64,000 nucleotides of DNA, taken from NCBI GenBank assembly GCA_014138725.1, contig JACJID010000002.1, positions 1,316,001 to 1,380,000 of the forward strand. Reading direction: 5' to 3'. A program made the position numbers and the translations under genes. Each line of letters starts with the position of its first letter. The stretch's first letter is position 1. Below the pieces are notes generated by a model. That model searched no databases. It saw only the letters and a list, made by a program, of their open reading frames with translations, and was not told the DNA's origin. This stretch comes from Kutzneria viridogrisea. Its GTDB lineage: Bacteria > Actinomycetota > Actinomycetes > Mycobacteriales > Pseudonocardiaceae. Below, one piece after another: positions 52,065 through 60,698 of the stretch.

Positions 52065-53153
52065 TCAGCGCAGGCCGGTGCCGCGCGCGATGGCCGTGTC
52101 GATCAGCGTGCTGATCAGGCTCGGGTAGTCGATGCCGGTGACGCCCCACATCTTCGGGTACATCGACACGTGCGTGAAGCCCGGCATGGTGTTGAGCTCG
52201 TTGATGATCAGCTCGTTCTGCTCGGTGACGAAGAAGTCCACCCGGGCCAGGCCCTGGCAGTCCAGGGCGGTGAAGGCCCGCACCGCCATCTCGCGCAGCC
52301 GCTCGGTGACCTCGTCGTCCAGCTTGGCCGGGATGTCGAACTCGCAGGCATCGTCGGTGTCCAGGTACTTCGAGTCGAAGTCGTACCAGTCCACGGTCTT
52401 GCTCACCATGCGGATCTCGGCGGGCAGCGAGGCCTCGACCCGGCCGTCGGGGAACTCCAGCACCCCGCACTCGACCTCGCGGCCCACGATCGCGGCCTCC
52501 ACGAGCACCTTCGGGTCGATCTCGCGAGCGAAGGCGATGGCCGCGTCCAGGTCGGCCCAGTCGCTGACCTTGCTGATCCCGGTGGAGGACCCGGCGCGCG
52601 CGGGCTTGACGAACACCGGCAGCCCGAGGCGGTCCTTCTCCTGCTGCGAGAGCGTGGCCCGGTCCCTGCGCAGCACCGCGTAGTCGCCGACCGGCAGGCC
52701 CTCGGCCGCCAGCAGCTTCTTGGTGTACTCCTTGTCCATGGCCACCGCGCTGGCCAGCACCCCGGGCCCCGCGTAGGGCACGTCGGCCAGTTCCAGCAGG
52801 CCCTGGATGGTGCCGTCCTCGCCGTACGCCCCGTGCAGCACCGGGAACACCACGTCGACCTTGCCGATCAGCTCGCCCTGGGCCGCGCGGTCCAGCGGCA
52901 CCAGCCCGCTGCCGACCAGGGTCAGCTCGGCCCCGCCGGTGACCTCCGGCATGGCGCGCCCGGTCACCGCCAACTGCTCGGCCGTGCCGCTGCCCAGCAC
53001 CCACGTGCCCTCGCGGGTGATGCCCACCGGGACGGCCTCGAACCGCTCCGGGTCCAGGTGGGCGAGCACACTGCCCGCTGAGACGCACGACACGCCGTGC
53101 TCGCTGCTGCGGCCCCCGAACACGACGGCGACGCGGATCCTGCGCTCTGTCAT
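52065..53153 (-). CDS. ddl: D-alanine--D-alanine ligase
   Basis: 362 aa from ATG at 53153 ([20 protein letters not shown]). ATP-grasp enzyme that makes the D-Ala-D-Ala peptidoglycan terminus. Motifs: [20 protein letters not shown]-type loop (here [16 protein letters not shown]), [16 protein letters not shown], and [18 protein letters not shown]. The substrate-fixing Tyr-type region is [19 protein letters not shown]. Corresponds to Rv2981c. Converges with the DUF3515 gene. Confidence 0.96.
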   Translation of the reverse strand: MTERRIRVAVVFGGRSSEHGVSCVSAGSVLAHLDPERFEAVPVGITREGTWVLGSGTAEQLAVTGRAMPEVTGGAELTLVGSGLVPLDRAAQGELIGKVDVVFPVLHGAYGEDGTIQGLLELADVPYAGPGVLASAVAMDKEYTKKLLAAEGLPVGDYAVLRRDRATLSQQEKDRLGLPVFVKPARAGSSTGISKVSDWADLDAAIAFAREIDPKVLVEAAIVGREVECGVLEFPDGRVEASLPAEIRMVSKTVDWYDFDSKYLDTDDACEFDIPAKLDDEVTERLREMAVRAFTALDCQGLARVDFFVTEQNELIINELNTMPGFTHVSMYPKMWGVTGIDYPSLISTLIDTAIARGTGLR

Positions 53154-53259
53154 GGGACCCGACCCTACCCGTCCGGCGGTACCGCCCGGGTGACACAGTG
53201 CTCCCACCTAGGGGCCATCACCGATGTGCCGGGCGGAGTTCTGGGCGATTCTCGTTGCC

Positions 53260-53910
53260 ATGTCGGGAAAACGATGGCGCCAGCTGACGCTGTGGCTGCA
53301 CGTGGTCTGTTCGGTGGGCTGGCTGTCCCAGGCGCTGGCGCTGCTCGTCCTGACCAGCCTCGCCCTGGGCACGGCCGATGTCGCGGTGCGCGGCAGCGCG
53401 CTGACCATGGCCAAGCACCTGGACATGGCGCTGCTGGCCGAACTGGCCAACGTCTCGGCCTTCACCGGGTTCGTGCTGGCCGCCGCCACCGCCTGGGGCT
53501 TCTTCCGGCACTGGTGGGTGCTGGTCAAGTTCGTGATCACCGTGGTGCAGCTCTACCTGGGCATCTTCGCGCTGGCAGGCGCCCTGCGGGAGGCCGCGCG
53601 CACCGGTGCGCCCTCGGTGTGGCTGGCGGTGGGTGCCGGGCTGATGGCCGCCGCGATCGCGTTCCAGGCCTGGGTCTCGGTGGCCAAACCCTGGGCGAAG
53701 ACCCCGTGGGCGGGCACGGGCAAGCTGCCGACCGCCCCGCGCTGGGTGTTCGTGCTCGCGGTGGCGGCCCCGGTGCTGGACCTGACCGCGGGCACCGCGC
53801 TGGGCTACCCGCTGCCCGCGGCCGAGGTGCTCGTGCTGGTCACGGTCCTGGTGCGCCGCTCGCTGGCGAAGGACTCGCCACGCAAGGTGCCCGCGGCCCT
53901 GCGAGCGTGA
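53260..53910 (+). CDS. Multi-pass membrane protein
   Basis: 216 aa from ATG at 53260 (MSGKRWRQLTLWLHVVCSVGW); an upstream ATG at 53224 would add 12 residues. About six hydrophobic helices are visible (LALLVLTSLALGTA, ANVSAFTGFVLAAATAWGFF, WVLVKFVITVVQLYLGIFALAG, WLAVGAGLMAAAIAFQAW, WVFVLAVAAPVLDLTAG). The N-terminal WLHVVCSVGWLS pattern resembles DUF2269-like proteins of actinomycetes. Function unknown. Confidence 0.6.
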   Translation: MSGKRWRQLTLWLHVVCSVGWLSQALALLVLTSLALGTADVAVRGSALTMAKHLDMALLAELANVSAFTGFVLAAATAWGFFRHWWVLVKFVITVVQLYLGIFALAGALREAARTGAPSVWLAVGAGLMAAAIAFQAWVSVAKPWAKTPWAGTGKLPTAPRWVFVLAVAAPVLDLTAGTALGYPLPAAEVLVLVTVLVRRSLAKDSPRKVPAALRA

Positions 53911-53939
53911 GCCGTGCTCGCCCACGCGGAGTAGCCGCC

Positions 53940-55328
53940 TCAGCTCACCAGCAGGTCCACCAGCACGGGCAGCACCCCGGTGAGCTGGTCGCGGGAACAG
54001 GCCGTGTAGCCGATCGCCACGCCGTACCAGCGGGAGTGCCCGGCGTGGTGGCGGCTGAGCGAGTCCAGCCGGAAACCGTGCCGCTCGGCCGCGTCCAGCA
54101 CCTCGCGCTCGCGCTGCGCGGAGGGCAGCAGCACCACCACGTGCGCGCCAGCGTCATCGCCGAGCACCGGGATTCCCGCCGCCCGCAAGGCATCCACCAC
54201 GAGCACCCGCCGCTCGGACAGCTCGCGGCGCAGTCGGCGCAGGTGCCGCCCCAGGTCCCCGTTGCGGGCCAGTTCCACCACCACGCGCTGCCCCGCCGCC
54301 GCGGGCTTCGTGCCGGTGCGCTCCCGGTAGGCGGTGATGGCGCTGGCCACCGGCGGGGGCGCCACCATCCAGCCCGCGCCCAGGGTCGGCGTGAGGATCT
54401 TGCTCGTCGTGCCCAGGTGCACCACCACGTCCGGGGCCAGCGCCGCCAGCAACGGCAGCGGGGCCACGTCGTAGCGCAGCTCCCCGTCGTAGTCGTCCTC
54501 GATGACCCACCAGCCCTCGGCGCGGGCCCGCTCCACCAGTGCGACCCGGCGCGCGGCGGGCAGGCGGCTGCCCAGCGGGTACTGGTGCGCGGGCGAGCAG
54601 TAGACCGCGCGCACCCCCGTTGGCACCTCGTCCACGAGCAGGCCGTGCCGGTCCAGAGGCGCTGGCAGCACACGGATCCCGGCCGCCTCGAAGGCGCCGA
54701 CCGCCCGCTGGTAGCCCGGTTCCTCCACGGCCACGGCGTCACCGGGGCGCAGCACGGCGGCGGCCAGCTCCGCCACGGCCGCGCTGGTGCCCGCCGTGGC
54801 CAGCACCGCCTCGGTGGCCAGCCCGCCGCGGATGGTCAGACCCCGGTGGCGCAACAGGTGTTCCGCCACCACCTCGCGGTACTCGGGCAGTCCCGCGAGG
54901 TGGTGGCGGATCAGCGGGTCCGAGTCGGCGGCGCAGCGCCAGGCCCGGCGCCACGCGGCACGGTCCAGGCCGCCGACCCACGGGATGCCCAGTTGCAGAT
55001 CGATCACCTCGCGCTCGGGCGGCGCGGGCCTTGGCCGGGCGGTGTCCACCGGCATGGCCCCCGGCGGGGTGGTCGTCACGTACGTGCCCGAGCCGTGCCT
55101 ACCGACGATCCAGCCCTCGGCGTGCAACTGGTCGTAGGCCGCCGCCGTGACCGTGCGGCTGACCCGCAGGTGGGTCGCCAGGGTCCGGGTGGAGGGCAGC
55201 CGGTCCCCGCTGCGCAGCTGGCCCGCCGAGGCCGCGGCCCGCAGCGCGTCGGCCAGCTGCACCGCCAGCGGGGTGGCCGCGGTGCGGTCCAGCGTGATCA
55301 GCAAGGCGTCCGAGCTGTCGTCCGGCAC
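53940..55328 (-). CDS. MocR/PdxR-type GntR regulator with aminotransferase domain
   Basis: 462 aa from GTG at 55328 (MPDDSSDALLITLDRTA). N-terminal GntR winged helix (LADALRAAASAGQLRSGDRLPS, LRVSRTVTAAAYDQL); C-terminal fold-type I aminotransferase-like domain with WWVIEDDYDGELRYD and the PLP lysine in HLGTTSKILTPTLGAGWM. Regulators of this type often control pyridoxal phosphate metabolism. It is divergent from a PNPOx-like gene across 70 bases with an inverted AAGTGGC/GCCACTT pair. Confidence 0.9.
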   Translation of the reverse strand: MPDDSSDALLITLDRTAATPLAVQLADALRAAASAGQLRSGDRLPSTRTLATHLRVSRTVTAAAYDQLHAEGWIVGRHGSGTYVTTTPPGAMPVDTARPRPAPPEREVIDLQLGIPWVGGLDRAAWRRAWRCAADSDPLIRHHLAGLPEYREVVAEHLLRHRGLTIRGGLATEAVLATAGTSAAVAELAAAVLRPGDAVAVEEPGYQRAVGAFEAAGIRVLPAPLDRHGLLVDEVPTGVRAVYCSPAHQYPLGSRLPAARRVALVERARAEGWWVIEDDYDGELRYDVAPLPLLAALAPDVVVHLGTTSKILTPTLGAGWMVAPPPVASAITAYRERTGTKPAAAGQRVVVELARNGDLGRHLRRLRRELSERRVLVVDALRAAGIPVLGDDAGAHVVVLLPSAQREREVLDAAERHGFRLDSLSRHHAGHSRWYGVAIGYTACSRDQLTGVLPVLVDLLVS

Positions 55329-55352
55329 TGAATTGGCCTTCCGAATTCGTTG

Positions 55353-55380
55353 AAAAGTGGCTCTTTTATGATGCCACTTG
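55353..55380. promoter_or_regulatory. Candidate MocR/PdxR operator
   Basis: AAAAGTGGC and GCCACTT form an inverted pair about 12 bases apart in the divergent promoter region. AAAGTGG is close to the AAAGTGGWCTA motif I recall for PdxR. Binding is inferred. Confidence 0.5.
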
Positions 55381-55398
55381 CCGCGCCAGGCTGGACTG

Positions 55399-56031
55399 GT
55401 GACTCGCCCACCACTCTCCCCGACCCCGCGCAGCACCCTCAACCGCGAGAAGCAGCGGGCCGTCTACGACCGGTCCGAGCTGGACGCGGTGCTGGACGGC
55501 GGACTGATCTGCCACCTCGGCGTGGTGCTGGACGGCGCGCCCGTGGTGCTGCCCACAGGGTACGGCCGCGACGGGGACACGCTCTACCTGCACGGTTCCA
55601 GCGGCGCGCGCAGCCTGCGTGGCGCCGACCAGGTCTGCGTCACGGTGACCCTGGTCGACGGCGTGGTCTACGCCCGGTCGGTGTTCAACCACTCGATGAA
55701 CTACCGCAGCGCCGTGGTGCACGGTCAGGTCCGCAGGGTCGAGGAGCCCGCGGAGAAGTTGCACGGCCTGCGCGTGCTGACCGAGCACCTGTCGCCGGGG
55801 TCCTGGGACCACGCCCGCCAGCCCAGCAAGCGCGAACTCGCCGCCACCGCCGTGCTCGCACTGGACCTGACCGAGTCCTCGGTGAAGATGCGCTCCGGCG
55901 CCCCCGGCGACGACGAGGAGGACGTGACCGCCAACCTCGCCTGGGCCGGGGTCCTGCCCATCGTCACGACCTGGGGCGCCCCGGTCCCCGCCAGCGACCT
56001 GCCCATCCCAGCCCACGTCACGAACCGCTAG
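55399..56031 (+). CDS. Pyridoxamine 5'-phosphate oxidase-like (PPOX class) protein
   Basis: 210 aa from GTG at 55399. The split-barrel FMN-binding pattern is present: GLICHLGVVLDGAPVVLPTGYGRD, LYLHGSSGARSL, VCVTVTLVDGVVYARSVFNHSMNYRSAVVHG, and EHLSPGSWDHARQPSKRE. Members bind FMN, haem or F420; the substrate is not fixed. The divergent MocR regulator and shared operator suggest control by pyridoxal phosphate. The short TTG-started extension at 55378 is less likely. Confidence 0.85.
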   Translation: MTRPPLSPTPRSTLNREKQRAVYDRSELDAVLDGGLICHLGVVLDGAPVVLPTGYGRDGDTLYLHGSSGARSLRGADQVCVTVTLVDGVVYARSVFNHSMNYRSAVVHGQVRRVEEPAEKLHGLRVLTEHLSPGSWDHARQPSKRELAATAVLALDLTESSVKMRSGAPGDDEEDVTANLAWAGVLPIVTTWGAPVPASDLPIPAHVTNR

Positions 56032-56045
56032 GCCCAAGCCCCAGC

Positions 56046-56198
56046 GCGTGTCGGACGTTCCGGTGCCGCGTGTCGGCGCTACCGGTACGGAGTGTTGGAC
56101 GTTCCGGTGCGCGGTCCCGCGCGCTGGGAACATGCACGCCAAGTGCAGACACACCGAACGCCGAGCGCCGACACACCGCACGCGAAGCGCCGACACGC
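56046..56198. repeat. GTGTCGG/CCGACAC repeat cluster
   Basis: GCGTGTCGG at 56046 and 56068 and a degenerate GTGTTGG copy at 56093 are followed by inverted copies AGCGCCGACAC at 56164 and 56186. GCGTGTCGGCGCT (56068-56080) pairs perfectly with 56186-56198. ACGTTCCGGTG recurs in between. Located between the PPOX gene stop and the convergent cysteine dioxygenase gene. Confidence 0.7.
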
Positions 56199-56219
56199 GC
56201 CGATTCGCCGGCCCCGTGT

Positions 56220-56275
56220 GCCGGGACTCGCGCTCCTGTGGCCGGGACTCGCGTGCTCCAGAGCGGGACTCGCGG
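56220..56275. repeat. GGGACTCGC repeat cluster 3' of the cysteine dioxygenase gene
   Basis: Three direct copies (CCGGGACTCGCG at 56221 and 56242, GCGGGACTCGCG at 56263). Unlike the other clusters no inverted copy is present. The last copy abuts the stop codon of the dioxygenase gene. Confidence 0.75.
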
Positions 56276-56746
56276 TCAGGACTGGACTGGGCCGTCCACG
56301 GGGTCGAGGCGGTACGGGACCATCGGGGCGCGGGTGGGGCCGAACACGTGGATGCTCACCGCCGGATCGGTGCCCTCGTTGGCGACCTGGTGCACGTAGT
56401 CGGGGCCGAACACCCGCGACTGGCCGGTCCGCACCACGTGCAGCACCTCACCGGGCTGCCCTCGCCGGGCGACCCGCTCGCTGAGCGCGCCGGACACCAC
56501 AGTGAACGCCCCCTCGGCGCCGCCGTGGTCGTGCAGGTCGGTGTGCTGCCCCGGCAGCCAGCCCATCAGCCACACCTCGTAGGTGGCGGTCCGCTCCACC
56601 AGCGCGGCCCAGCGCTCCACCGGGTCGTAGCGCAACAGGTGCGCCCAGCGGGAGCGGTCCGCCGCGACCTCACGGACGATCTTGGTTGGCTGCTGCGGGG
56701 CGGTGCGCACAGCGGAGATGACGGTGTTCTCGGGAACGGCGAACAT
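56276..56746 (-). CDS. Cysteine dioxygenase family protein
   Basis: 156 aa from ATG at 56746 (MFAVPENTVISAV). A cupin with the iron ligands: YEVWLMGWLPGQHTDLHDHG gives the H-x-H pair within TDLHDHGGAEGAFTVVSG, and the third His is in YVHQVANEGTDPAVSIHVFG. These are typical of bacterial cysteine dioxygenase, which oxidises cysteine to cysteine sulfinate. It lies downstream of a cystathionine gamma-lyase-type gene, 168 bases away; both act on cysteine. Confidence 0.88.
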   Translation of the reverse strand: MFAVPENTVISAVRTAPQQPTKIVREVAADRSRWAHLLRYDPVERWAALVERTATYEVWLMGWLPGQHTDLHDHGGAEGAFTVVSGALSERVARRGQPGEVLHVVRTGQSRVFGPDYVHQVANEGTDPAVSIHVFGPTRAPMVPYRLDPVDGPVQS

Positions 56747-56914
56747 GTGTGTCCTCAGTGGATTTTCGAGCGCGAACAAATCGCCGCCGCGACGGGCGGT
56801 CGGAGAGGATCAGCTCGAAGGACACAGCGCGCTGGCGACCCGGCGGAGGTCGATGTGACCCCGCCTACCGGTCATGGCGCGCAACAACACGTCACCAATT
56901 GAAGCGGCCCCGGC

Positions 56915-58027
56915 TCAACCGGTCAAGGTGGCCAGAGCGGAGAGCACGTCGGTGACCAGATCGTGGGAATCCTCGCAGCCCGCGGAGAACCGGACCAGCC
57001 CCTCCGGTACCGGGTCGCCGAACTGCGCGCGCCGGTCCAGGGTGCTGTGCAGGCCGCCGAAGCTGGTCGCCGGCAGCACCAGCCCGCTCGCCGCGAGGAA
57101 GCGTTCCACCGCGGCCACCGAGGGCAGTTCGAAGCTCAGCACCCCGCCGAACCGGCGCATCTGCCTGGCCGCCACCTCGTGCGCGGGGTCCTCCTGCGAC
57201 CCGGGCCAGCGCAGGTTGGTCACCGCGGGGTGCCCGCGCAGCGCGGACACCAGCGCCGCCGCGTTCTCCGCCTGGCGAGCAAGCCTCAGGTCCAGCGTGC
57301 CCAGACCACGGTGCACCATCCACGTCTCGAACGGACCCGGGATGGCCCCGCTGAGCGTGCGCTCCTCGCGCAGCCGCCGCGCCAGGTCCTCGTCCGCCGT
57401 GGACACGTGCCCGTACACGACATCGCTGTGCCCGGCCAGTGCCTTGGTGTCGCTGGCCACCGAGATGTCGGCGCCCAGCTCCAACGGCCGCTGCCCCAGC
57501 GGGGTGGCCGTCGTGTTGTCCACGGCCACCAGCGCACCCGCCGCGTGCGCCAACTCCGCCACCGCGGGCAGGTCGCACACGTCCAGCCCGGGGTTGGACG
57601 GGGTCTCCAGCAGCACCAGCCTGGCCCCGCGCACGACCTCCGCCGTCCACGGACCAGTCGTGGGCACCTCGCGGACCTCAAGGCCCAGCGGGGCAAGCTG
57701 CTCGCGCACGAACCTGCGCGCGAGGAAGTAGCCGTCCGAGGGCAGCACGAGCACGTCCCCGGCACCGAGCAGCACCCGGCACAGGGCACCGATCGCCGCC
57801 ATGCCGGAGGGGAACACCGTGCAGTGGCCCCGGTCCAGCGCGCCGATGGCCTGCTCCAGCGCGCGCCAGGTCGGGTTGCCCTGCCTGCCGTAGAAGTCCT
57901 CCGCGCCAAGGTGGTACGGCGCGGCGAACACGGGACCGGCCAGGAAGGGCTGTCCGGCAACGGGTCGCGCGGACCCCGCGTGCACGCAGGCAGTGCCGTC
58001 CCCCCAGTGGCCGTCCGCCCTCTTCAC
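56915..58027 (-). CDS. Cystathionine gamma-lyase-type PLP enzyme
   Basis: 370 aa, GTG start. Cys/Met metabolism fold: [65 protein letters not shown] and [16 protein letters not shown] with the PLP lysine. It could be a cystathionine gamma-lyase or a gamma-synthase; the neighbourhood with cysteine dioxygenase favours the lyase. Overlaps gpsA by four bases (GTGA). Confidence 0.88.
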   Translation of the reverse strand: MKRADGHWGDGTACVHAGSARPVAGQPFLAGPVFAAPYHLGAEDFYGRQGNPTWRALEQAIGALDRGHCTVFPSGMAAIGALCRVLLGAGDVLVLPSDGYFLARRFVREQLAPLGLEVREVPTTGPWTAEVVRGARLVLLETPSNPGLDVCDLPAVAELAHAAGALVAVDNTTATPLGQRPLELGADISVASDTKALAGHSDVVYGHVSTADEDLARRLREERTLSGAIPGPFETWMVHRGLGTLDLRLARQAENAAALVSALRGHPAVTNLRWPGSQEDPAHEVAARQMRRFGGVLSFELPSVAAVERFLAASGLVLPATSFGGLHSTLDRRAQFGDPVPEGLVRFSAGCEDSHDLVTDVLSALATLTG

Positions 58028-59034
58028 GAGCGCTCCGCCTTCTGCGCCCTGCCCAGCAGTTCGGCCGCCATCTTGCGCGGGTCGAGCCCGTCGTGGCAGA
58101 CCCGGTGCACGCCATCGGTGATCGGCATGTCCACCCCGTAGCGCTGCGCCAGCTCACGGATCGAGGAGCAGGACTTCACGCCCTCGGCAACCTGGCCGTG
58201 CGTGGCCTCCTGTGCCTGGGCCAGCGTCTCGCCGCGGCCCAGCCGCTCGCCGAAGGACCGGTTGCGGGACAACGGGGACGCACAGGTGGCCACCAGGTCG
58301 CCCAGCCCGGCCAGCCCGGCGAAGGTCAGCGGGTCGGCCCCCAGCGCGGCGCCCAGCCGGGCCGTCTCGGCCAGGCCGCGGGTGATCAGGCTCGCCATGG
58401 TGTTGTCGCCGAAACCCAGCCCCGCGGCCATGCCACAGGCGAGCGCGACCACGTTCTTGCAGGCGCCGCCGAGCTCGCAGCCCACCACGTCGGTGTTGGT
58501 GTACGGCCGGAAGTACTCGTTGGCGCTGGCCGTCTGGAGGGCCACCGCCCGCTCGTGGTCGGTGCAGGCGATCACCGTCGCGGTGGGCTGGCGGGCCGCG
58601 ATCTCCTTGGCCAGGTTCGGCCCGGACACCACGGCGACCTGGTCCGCGGGCACCTGCGCCACCTCGGCGACGACCTCGCTCATCCGCTTGAGCGTGCCCA
58701 GTTCCACGCCCTTGGCCAGGCTCACCAGCGTGACGCCCTCGGGCAGCACCCCGCGCCACACGGCCAGGTTCGCGCGCAGGGTCTGGCTGGGCACCGCGAG
58801 CACCACGGCCTGCGCCCCGTCCAGGGCCAGTTCGGCGTCGGCGGTGGCGCGCAGCCCCTCCGGCAACCGGATCCCCGGCAGGTAGTCCGGGTTGAGCCGC
58901 TGCTCGGTGATCGTCTCGGCGATCTCCGGCCGTCTGGCCCACACCACCACGTCCCGGCCCGCGTCGACCAGGACCTTGGCGTAGGCCGTGCCCCAGGAGC
59001 CCGCGCCCAGCACCGCGATCCGCTGCACCGCCAC
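58024..59034 (-). CDS. gpsA: Glycerol-3-phosphate dehydrogenase (NAD(P)+)
   Basis: 336 aa, GTG start. NAD motif [17 protein letters not shown], then [12 protein letters not shown] and [18 protein letters not shown]; catalytic lysine in [19 protein letters not shown]; the glycerol-3-phosphate loop is [13 protein letters not shown]. Makes sn-glycerol-3-phosphate for phospholipids. Sits with plsC 3 bases upstream, giving a short lipid-precursor operon. Corresponds to Rv2982c. Confidence 0.96.
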   Translation of the reverse strand: MAVQRIAVLGAGSWGTAYAKVLVDAGRDVVVWARRPEIAETITEQRLNPDYLPGIRLPEGLRATADAELALDGAQAVVLAVPSQTLRANLAVWRGVLPEGVTLVSLAKGVELGTLKRMSEVVAEVAQVPADQVAVVSGPNLAKEIAARQPTATVIACTDHERAVALQTASANEYFRPYTNTDVVGCELGGACKNVVALACGMAAGLGFGDNTMASLITRGLAETARLGAALGADPLTFAGLAGLGDLVATCASPLSRNRSFGERLGRGETLAQAQEATHGQVAEGVKSCSSIRELAQRYGVDMPITDGVHRVCHDGLDPRKMAAELLGRAQKAERS

Positions 59035-59037
59035 GCC

Positions 59038-59757
59038 TCAGTCCTCGCCCTGCTGGCTCGCCCTGGCCGGGGAGTAGAAGCCCGCCGGCCCCTGCTCCCC
59101 TCGGGCCTGCTCCAACAGTTCCTTGACCCGGTTCATCAGCAGGTCGGTGACCTCGCGCAGCACCTGGTTGGTCAGCGGTTGCTCCCGGTAGGCCGACAGG
59201 TCGACCGGTTCGCCGAACACCGTGGTGACGGTCTTGCGCGGGAAGGGCCGAAACTTCTTGTTGTAGCCGTCGTAGATCGCGCGCGTGCCCCAGCGCGCGG
59301 CCGGGATCACCGGCACGTCGTTGGCCAGCGCCAGCCGGGCCACGCCGGTGCGGGAGTTCATCGGCCAGCCGTCCGGGTCCTTGGTGATCGTGCCCTCGGG
59401 GTAGATCAGCAGCAGCTTGCCCTGGGCCAGCCCCTCGTTGGCCGCGCGCAGGCTCTCCTTGGCGTCGGCCGTGCCCCGGTACACCGGCACCTGGCCCGCA
59501 CCGACCAGCACCTTGCCCACCACCGGGATCTTCCACAGGCTGGCCTTGGCCAGGAAGCGGGGCACCCGGTAGTTGCGGTGCACCATCACCGCGTCGAAGA
59601 TCGGGTCCAGGTGCGAGACGTGGTTCATCACCAGCAGCACACCGCCCTCACCGGGCAGTCGGGGGCCGCTGGTCGGCCTGCGCGCCAGCAGTCCGGTCAG
59701 TGGGTAGAACACCACCGCGCACAACCCGATCCAGAACCCGCCACGTTCCCTGGCCAT
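59038..59757 (-). CDS. 1-acyl-sn-glycerol-3-phosphate acyltransferase (PlsC type)
   Basis: 239 aa from ATG at 59757, with GAGGAG five bases upstream; longer in-frame starts would overlap the divergent cofC gene. Acyltransferase motifs: LLVMNHVSHLDPIFDAV (NH-x4-D), GQVPVYRGTADAKESL, LLIYPEGTITKDPDGWPM and VIPAARWGTRAI. N-terminal hydrophobic stretch (FWIGLCAVVFYPLTGLLA) anchors it. Makes phosphatidic acid from the product of gpsA and PlsB/PlsY steps. Confidence 0.9.
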   Translation of the reverse strand: MARERGGFWIGLCAVVFYPLTGLLARRPTSGPRLPGEGGVLLVMNHVSHLDPIFDAVMVHRNYRVPRFLAKASLWKIPVVGKVLVGAGQVPVYRGTADAKESLRAANEGLAQGKLLLIYPEGTITKDPDGWPMNSRTGVARLALANDVPVIPAARWGTRAIYDGYNKKFRPFPRKTVTTVFGEPVDLSAYREQPLTNQVLREVTDLLMNRVKELLEQARGEQGPAGFYSPARASQQGED

Positions 59758-59842
59758 CCGTGCTCCTCGCGCTGCCCGTCCACAACGGCCCCGAGTCTGC
59801 ATGGCGGGCTGTGCCGGGTCCAGCGCGGGTGGGTCGTGCAGG

Positions 59843-60478
59843 ATGTACGACGTGCGTAGAACTGTGGACCTCGTCATCCCGGTGAAGACCCTGGACCGGG
59901 CCAAGTCGCGCCTGGTCGGGGCCGCTGACCGCGGGGTCGGCGACCCGGCGGCACACGCCGCGCTGGTGCTGGCCGTGGCCCTGGACACGGTGACGGCCGC
60001 CGCCTCGGCGCAGGGCGTGGGCAGGGTGCTGGTCGTCACCTCCGACCCGGAGCTGACCTCCGCACTGCACCGGATCGGCGTCGAGGTGCTGGCCGACGGG
60101 CCCGAGCCGGGGCTCAACTCCGCGCTGCGCCACGGCGCCGCCGCACTGGGCCCCTCGGTGGGCGCGCTACAGGCCGATCTGCCCGCGCTGCGCCCTGCCG
60201 AGTTGTCCGCCGCGCTGGCCGAGGCCGGGGACAGGCGGGCGTTCTGCGCCGACCGCCAGGGCACCGGCACCACCCTGTTGCTGGCCGCCCCCGGCGAGCC
60301 GCTGGACCCGCGCTTCGGTGTCGGCTCGGCCACCGCGCACACCGAGTCCGGCGCGGTGCCACTGACCGGTGACTGGCCCTCGCTGCGCTGTGACGTGGAC
60401 ACCGCCGAGGACTTGGCGGTCGCGGCGCGAATCGGTTTCGGTCCGCGCACCGCGGCGCAATTCGTGCTTTCGGCGTAA
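59843..60478 (+). CDS. cofC: Phosphoenolpyruvate/2-phospho-L-lactate guanylyltransferase (CofC/FbiD)
   Basis: 211 aa from ATG at 59843. CofC family motifs: VDLVIPVKTLDRAKSRLVG, VLVVTSDPELTSAL, PEPGLNSALRHGAAAL, and LQADLPALRPAEL, with DRQGTGTTLLL. It activates phosphoenolpyruvate or phospholactate with GTP for coenzyme F420 synthesis. Next to gpsA and ppk1 as in Rv2983 (FbiD). This indicates F420-dependent metabolism. Confidence 0.92.
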   Translation: MYDVRRTVDLVIPVKTLDRAKSRLVGAADRGVGDPAAHAALVLAVALDTVTAAASAQGVGRVLVVTSDPELTSALHRIGVEVLADGPEPGLNSALRHGAAALGPSVGALQADLPALRPAELSAALAEAGDRRAFCADRQGTGTTLLLAAPGEPLDPRFGVGSATAHTESGAVPLTGDWPSLRCDVDTAEDLAVAARIGFGPRTAAQFVLSA

Positions 60479-60684
60479 TGGCTTATGGTCACCGTGTGGA
60501 ACAGGCCACGGTGCACACCGCGCACCCCGACGGTTCGCTGACGCTGCTGCGTGACGACGGGGTGCTCCTCGACGCGTCGGCCGAGGCAGTGCGGGCCGGG
60601 GGCTGGCGGGCACCCCGTGCGGGACAACGGGTCGCCCTGCACCGTGCCGCAGGTCTCGTAACGCGGGTTGATCTCCCCGCATAA
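60478..60684 (+). CDS. Small hypothetical protein, 68 aa
   Basis: Starts with ATG overlapping the cofC stop (TAATG). Short soluble protein with [20 protein letters not shown] and [18 protein letters not shown]. Small barrel-like; I recall similar proteins between cofC and ppk1 in related actinobacteria but cannot assign a function. GTG at 60496 would trim six residues. Confidence 0.6.
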   Translation: MAYGHRVEQATVHTAHPDGSLTLLRDDGVLLDASAEAVRAGGWRAPRAGQRVALHRAAGLVTRVDLPA

Positions 60685-60698
60685 ACCGCACGTTCACC

